NCBI GenBank assembly: GCA_016722655.1 | Contig: JADKIR010000004.1 | Location: 930,001 to 994,000 of the forward strand | Length of the DNA stretch: 64,000 bases | Reading direction: 5' to 3' | Source: Cytophagaceae bacterium | GTDB taxonomy: Bacteria > Bacteroidota > Bacteroidia > Cytophagales > Spirosomataceae | In this document: positions 60,858-64,000 of the stretch, piece by piece | Layout: every line of letters starts with the position of its first letter | How positions within the stretch are numbered: position 1 is the first letter of the stretch | Translations under genes and position numbers: made by a program | The notes under the pieces: generated by a model | Told to the model about the DNA's origin: nothing | Databases searched by the model: none | Seen by the model: the letters and a program-made list of their open reading frames with translations, nothing else

Positions 60858-62576
60858 TTATCTCAACTTTACCAACTCCCCTTTTACAAAATCCATCAAC
60901 TCTGCAATATACTCTTTGGAAAAATCAAACTTAATACCAGCGGCTTCGTAGATTTCTTTGATGGTTTTGGTGTAACCCAATTTTAATGCTGCCAGATAAC
61001 CCTCCAAGCCTTTTTTGGGGTCGTTTTTATAATTTCTCCAAACACTGATGGCACCCAACTGAGCCATACCGTATTCGATATAATAAAACGGTACTTCGTA
61101 AATGTGTAGCTGCCTCTGCCAGGAATATGATCTGAAATGTTCAAAACCCGTCCAATCGGTTACGTCATCAGAGAATTCTCCATTAATTCGGTTCCAGGCC
61201 GATTTCCTCTCATTCACGGTATGGGTCGGATTTTCGTAAATCCAATGCTGGAATTTATCTACCGTGGCTATCCAGGGTAAAGCGGCCAAAATATCTTCCA
61301 AATGCTCAATTTTGGCCCTTTTTAGTTCTTTTTCATCGGTAAAAAAAGTATCCCAGTGCTCCATCGAAATCAGTTCCATGCTCATTGAGGCCAATTCAGC
61401 CACTTCCATGGTTGGATTACGGAAAGCATTGATGGGCAACTCACGTACTTCAAACGAATGAATTGCATGCCCACCCTCATGCACCATGGTCACAAGGTCA
61501 CGCACACTATCGGTGGCGTTCATAAAGATAAATGGTACGCCTATTTCTTCCAAAGGATAATTGTAACCGCCAGGAGCCTTTCCTTTCCTTGATTCCACAT
61601 CAAAATGCCCCATAGCTCTCATTATTTTGATATATTCTGAAAGTTTCGAATCAATTTTTTCGAAACAGACTTCGGTTTTAACTAAAAGTTCTTTGCCGTT
61701 TTGAAAAGGCTTCAGTGCAGGTCTGCCTTCGGCATCTACTTTCAAATCCCAGGGCTTCAATTCTCCCAATCCCAATTTTTCTTTGCGTTCTGCCGTCATT
61801 TGGTTTACTATGGGCACCACGGTTTGGGCTATAGACTCATGAAAAGCAAAGCAATCAGCAGGTGTATAATCAAACCTTCCCATGGCTGCAAACATATAAT
61901 CCCGGAAGTTTTCGAAGTCGGCATTGCGGGCTTCCTGGTGGCGAAGGTCACGCAGTTCATTGAAAATCACATCTAACTTATCTCTTTCAGTATATCTTCT
62001 TTCCGAAATTTTTCGCCAGGCATCTTCCCGGGTTTGGCGTTTTACGGCCTGAAGAAGTGTGGCTGCCTTGGGCATGGTCATTTCCTCACCATTTATTTCG
62101 ACGGTCATTCCTCCTGTAATTCCCTGACATTCTGTTTGTTTGAGCTGAATTTTGGTATCCAGCTCTATGTTTTCCTCACGAAAAATCTCAACTGATTTAC
62201 GCAAACCACGTAACATAATATCATAGCCACCACCCGATAATCCAAATTTTTCGGCCAAAGCCAGAGATTTTTTGTTTAGTTCATCCGAAAAAACTGCGGT
62301 ATTAGGTGCTATTTGTTCCACAAAAAACTGATAAGCTTTCTGGTTTTCTTCATCGGAAGTGTCACAAGTCATTTTTATGTATCTCCAGGCCATATTTTCT
62401 GACAAATACGACTCCAACTCGCTTCTGTCTTTTAACCATTTTTCCAATTCTTCTTTAGAATTAATGTCTCTATTTTTGAGGTTTTCGTAAAAAGGCTTAA
62501 CTAATTCCCAAGATTCCAATTTAAAATCTTCCCCTAAAAATTCTCTTTTTCTACGTTCTAATATTCTATTGCTCAT
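60858..62576 (-). CDS. M3-family oligoendopeptidase (PepF-like)
   Basis: Cytosolic zinc peptidase that cuts short peptides. 572 residues, no signal peptide; HEGGHAIHSFE near 366 gives the HExxH Zn site, with the downstream E in MEVAELASMSMEL. The N-terminal helical domain (LKSWELVKPFYENLKNRD, in part) and FMNATDSVRDLVTMVHEGGH (in part) are typical of the pz-peptidase/PepF group. Single gene; its stop is 9 bases past the terminator hairpin. Confidence 0.93.
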   Translation of the reverse strand: MSNRILERRKREFLGEDFKLESWELVKPFYENLKNRDINSKEELEKWLKDRSELESYLSENMAWRYIKMTCDTSDEENQKAYQFFVEQIAPNTAVFSDELNKKSLALAEKFGLSGGGYDIMLRGLRKSVEIFREENIELDTKIQLKQTECQGITGGMTVEINGEEMTMPKAATLLQAVKRQTREDAWRKISERRYTERDKLDVIFNELRDLRHQEARNADFENFRDYMFAAMGRFDYTPADCFAFHESIAQTVVPIVNQMTAERKEKLGLGELKPWDLKVDAEGRPALKPFQNGKELLVKTEVCFEKIDSKLSEYIKIMRAMGHFDVESRKGKAPGGYNYPLEEIGVPFIFMNATDSVRDLVTMVHEGGHAIHSFEVRELPINAFRNPTMEVAELASMSMELISMEHWDTFFTDEKELKRAKIEHLEDILAALPWIATVDKFQHWIYENPTHTVNERKSAWNRINGEFSDDVTDWTGFEHFRSYSWQRQLHIYEVPFYYIEYGMAQLGAISVWRNYKNDPKKGLEGYLAALKLGYTKTIKEIYEAAGIKFDFSKEYIAELMDFVKGELVKLR

Positions 62577-62673
62577 ATTTCAATAATTGAGGCTACAATT
62601 TAGCCATGGATTGGCGGATGAAATATATCTTTTTGTAAAATTTGATTTATATTTCTGAAAATAATCATCAAAC

Positions 62674-63561
62674 ATGTTCCGGATTCTACCATTTATATTT
62701 TTATTTATTTTCCAAAATAGTTTTTCACAAAAAAATCCGGAATTACCGGATTGGACTAAAGCATCATTTCAAAAAGAGAGATTGAAAAAAGGTCTGACAC
62801 ACAAAACATACCGGTTTTGGAACAAAGACTGCCTGGGTTTAAACGAAAATATCAATATTTTGGAGGTCAGTTTGAAAACAAAAAAGCTAAAATTTGGATT
62901 GGCATCGGCCGACAGTTATTCCGACCCCAATCCTTTTGGAGGCACTCTAAAACCCACCAGCGAAATTGCCCAATCTGTGGGTGCCGTTGCAGCTGTGAAT
63001 GCAGGATTTTTTGATATGAAGAATGGTGGAGCGGTGGATTATATCAAAATCAATGGCCAGGTGTATGATACTTCGAGGGTTTATGCCAAACAAAGATTAC
63101 CATTTAAACAGGCCATTTCGGCGTTCACCATTAAGGACAATCAGGTGAAAATAATTAAAGGCGAACAAGATAAAGGCTGGGAAGATAAGCTTGACGCAGC
63201 GTATGTACTGCTGACTGGCCCACTTTTGTTATTCGATAAGGAAGCTCAACCTTTAGCAAAAACTGCCTTTAACGACAACCGCCATCCGCGTACCTGTGCG
63301 TGTGTCACCTCAGACCAAAAGCTCCTGATAGTAACCGTAGATGGCCGGGCTGCAGAGTCAGAAGGAGTGAGTTTGAACGAACTTACTATTCTACTCCAAA
63401 GTTTAAAATGCAAAGATGCCATCAATTTTGATGGCGGGGGCTCCACTACCATGTATATCAAGGGCCAACCCGAAAACGGAGTGGTCAATTATCCTTCTGA
63501 CAATAAAAAATTTGATCATCATGGGGAGCGATCGGTAAGCAATATTTTCTATATCAGGTGA
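62674..63561 (+). CDS. Secreted phosphodiester glycosidase family protein (NAGPA domain, DUF2233)
   Basis: 295 residues: signal peptide 1-18 (QNSFSQ), then the NAGPA domain with AAVNAGFFDMKNGGAVDYI, ISAFTIKD, NDNRHPRTCACVT, VTVDGRAAESEGVSL and FDGGGSTTMYI. The family removes sugars from phosphodiester-linked glycoconjugates; the bacterial substrates are mostly unknown. Exported, perhaps acting on wall or lipid glycans. Single gene. Confidence 0.9.
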   Translation: MFRILPFIFLFIFQNSFSQKNPELPDWTKASFQKERLKKGLTHKTYRFWNKDCLGLNENINILEVSLKTKKLKFGLASADSYSDPNPFGGTLKPTSEIAQSVGAVAAVNAGFFDMKNGGAVDYIKINGQVYDTSRVYAKQRLPFKQAISAFTIKDNQVKIIKGEQDKGWEDKLDAAYVLLTGPLLLFDKEAQPLAKTAFNDNRHPRTCACVTSDQKLLIVTVDGRAAESEGVSLNELTILLQSLKCKDAINFDGGGSTTMYIKGQPENGVVNYPSDNKKFDHHGERSVSNIFYIR

Positions 63562-63738
63562 TTATCCCCGGCAAATACTTTGGTGGCAGAATTGAAAGTC
63601 AAGCAAATATTTGGATCTGATTAGACATAATTAGTAATATTTCAAAAAAAAATTTAGACCAAAATGAAACTAATTTTTAATTGTAAAAATTAATTGATGT
63701 ATATACATATATTGTTAATACATTAAACAAAAAATATA

Positions 63739-64000
63739 ATGGCAATCTGGAAAATCGACCCAATGCACTCGGAAGTGCAATTTAAAGTAAAACACCTGAT
63801 GATCAGCACCGTAACGGGTGACTTCAAAGTTTATGACGCCTCAGCAGAAACAGCTGGTGACGACTCATTTGAGAATGTGAAAATCAGCTTTTCAGCCCAA
63901 ATCGACTCAATTTCTACAGGAAATGAGCAACGTGACGGTCACCTGAAGTCTCCAGAATTTTTTGATGCCGAAAAATTCCCTGCATTGAATTTTGAATCAA
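63739..64000 (+). CDS. YceI family protein, N-terminal part (runs off the window)
   Basis: About 87 residues present: WKIDPMHSEVQFKVKHLMIS, TVTGDFKVYDA, SISTGNEQRDGHLKSPEFFD and AEKFPALNFES, all typical of YceI, a lipocalin-like beta-barrel that binds isoprenoid or amide lipids. No signal peptide at this ATG (MAIWKIDP), so this copy is predicted to be cytosolic, unlike E. coli YceI. Confidence 0.94.
   Translation, partial: MAIWKIDPMHSEVQFKVKHLMISTVTGDFKVYDASAETAGDDSFENVKISFSAQIDSISTGNEQRDGHLKSPEFFDAEKFPALNFES

Noticed and set aside
1..64000. CRISPR arrays, rRNA genes, prophage or transposase genes
   Set aside because: Both strands were read for regular spaced repeats, rRNA landmarks and DDE/integrase motifs; none was seen. 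The only mobile-like unit is the repeat-bounded four-helix-bundle gene.

Overview
The window looks like a piece of a low-GC Bacteroidota chromosome, most likely Cytophagales. The evidence is a complete alternative complex III (act) operon joined to cytochrome c oxidase genes, sigma-A promoters of the Bacteroidota type (TTTG / TAnnTTTG spaced by about 19 bases, seen before the act operon, rpsA, smpB and an arabinosidase operon), 7TMR-DISM and LytTR signalling proteins, a secreted M36 peptidase with a 3-coathanger-stack-like C-terminus, and a Nudix-type arabinose regulator (AraR). No rRNA, CRISPR array, prophage or transposase was seen.

Layout. 1-9.9 kb (minus): actA-B-C-D-E-F followed by coxB and the start of coxA, a quinol-to-oxygen electron chain transcribed from one well-formed promoter. 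10.1-13.5 kb (minus): tRNA-Cys, rpsA, an HNH nuclease and smpB, with a candidate promoter-to-terminator small RNA just upstream of smpB. 14.2-16.9 kb (plus): hflX and a sugar MFS transporter. 17-20 kb (minus): a tight five-gene run with a NarL-type two-component system, two unknown membrane proteins and a TfoX-N protein. 20.1-26.6 kb (plus): a second NarL-type two-component system, then a heme-oxygenase-like enzyme overlapping a GNAT acyltransferase, a free LytTR regulator, and two lipoproteins, one an M48 metallopeptidase fused to an FGE-like domain. 26.8-34.8 kb (minus): valS, the M36 peptidase and a coiled-coil protein.

35-48.7 kb (minus) is an L-arabinose catabolic locus: araR, two GH51 arabinofuranosidases, araB, araA, araD, two sodium/solute symporters and an aldose 1-epimerase. 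Two matching palindromes (TTGTGT-N7-ACACAA) lie before araB and before the GH51 pair, the latter overlapping a promoter, which gives a simple repressor model with AraR. A four-helix-bundle gene flanked by inverted repeats has entered the araA-araD gap.

48.8-64 kb is mixed: an ATP-grasp protein, an NCS2 purine permease overlapping an apparently exported MTA/SAH nucleosidase, an Hsp70-like ATPase, a GH3 glycosidase interrupted by a -1 frameshift exactly at an A-AAA-AAG slippery heptamer, an AbiEii-type toxin with partner, accD, two DoxX-like proteins, a PfkB kinase, free-methionine-sulfoxide reductase, a lipoprotein, an M3 oligoendopeptidase, a NAGPA-like glycosidase and the start of a YceI protein. 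Two GC-rich hairpin elements (about 39.7 and 59.6 kb) look like copies of one interspersed repeat family.
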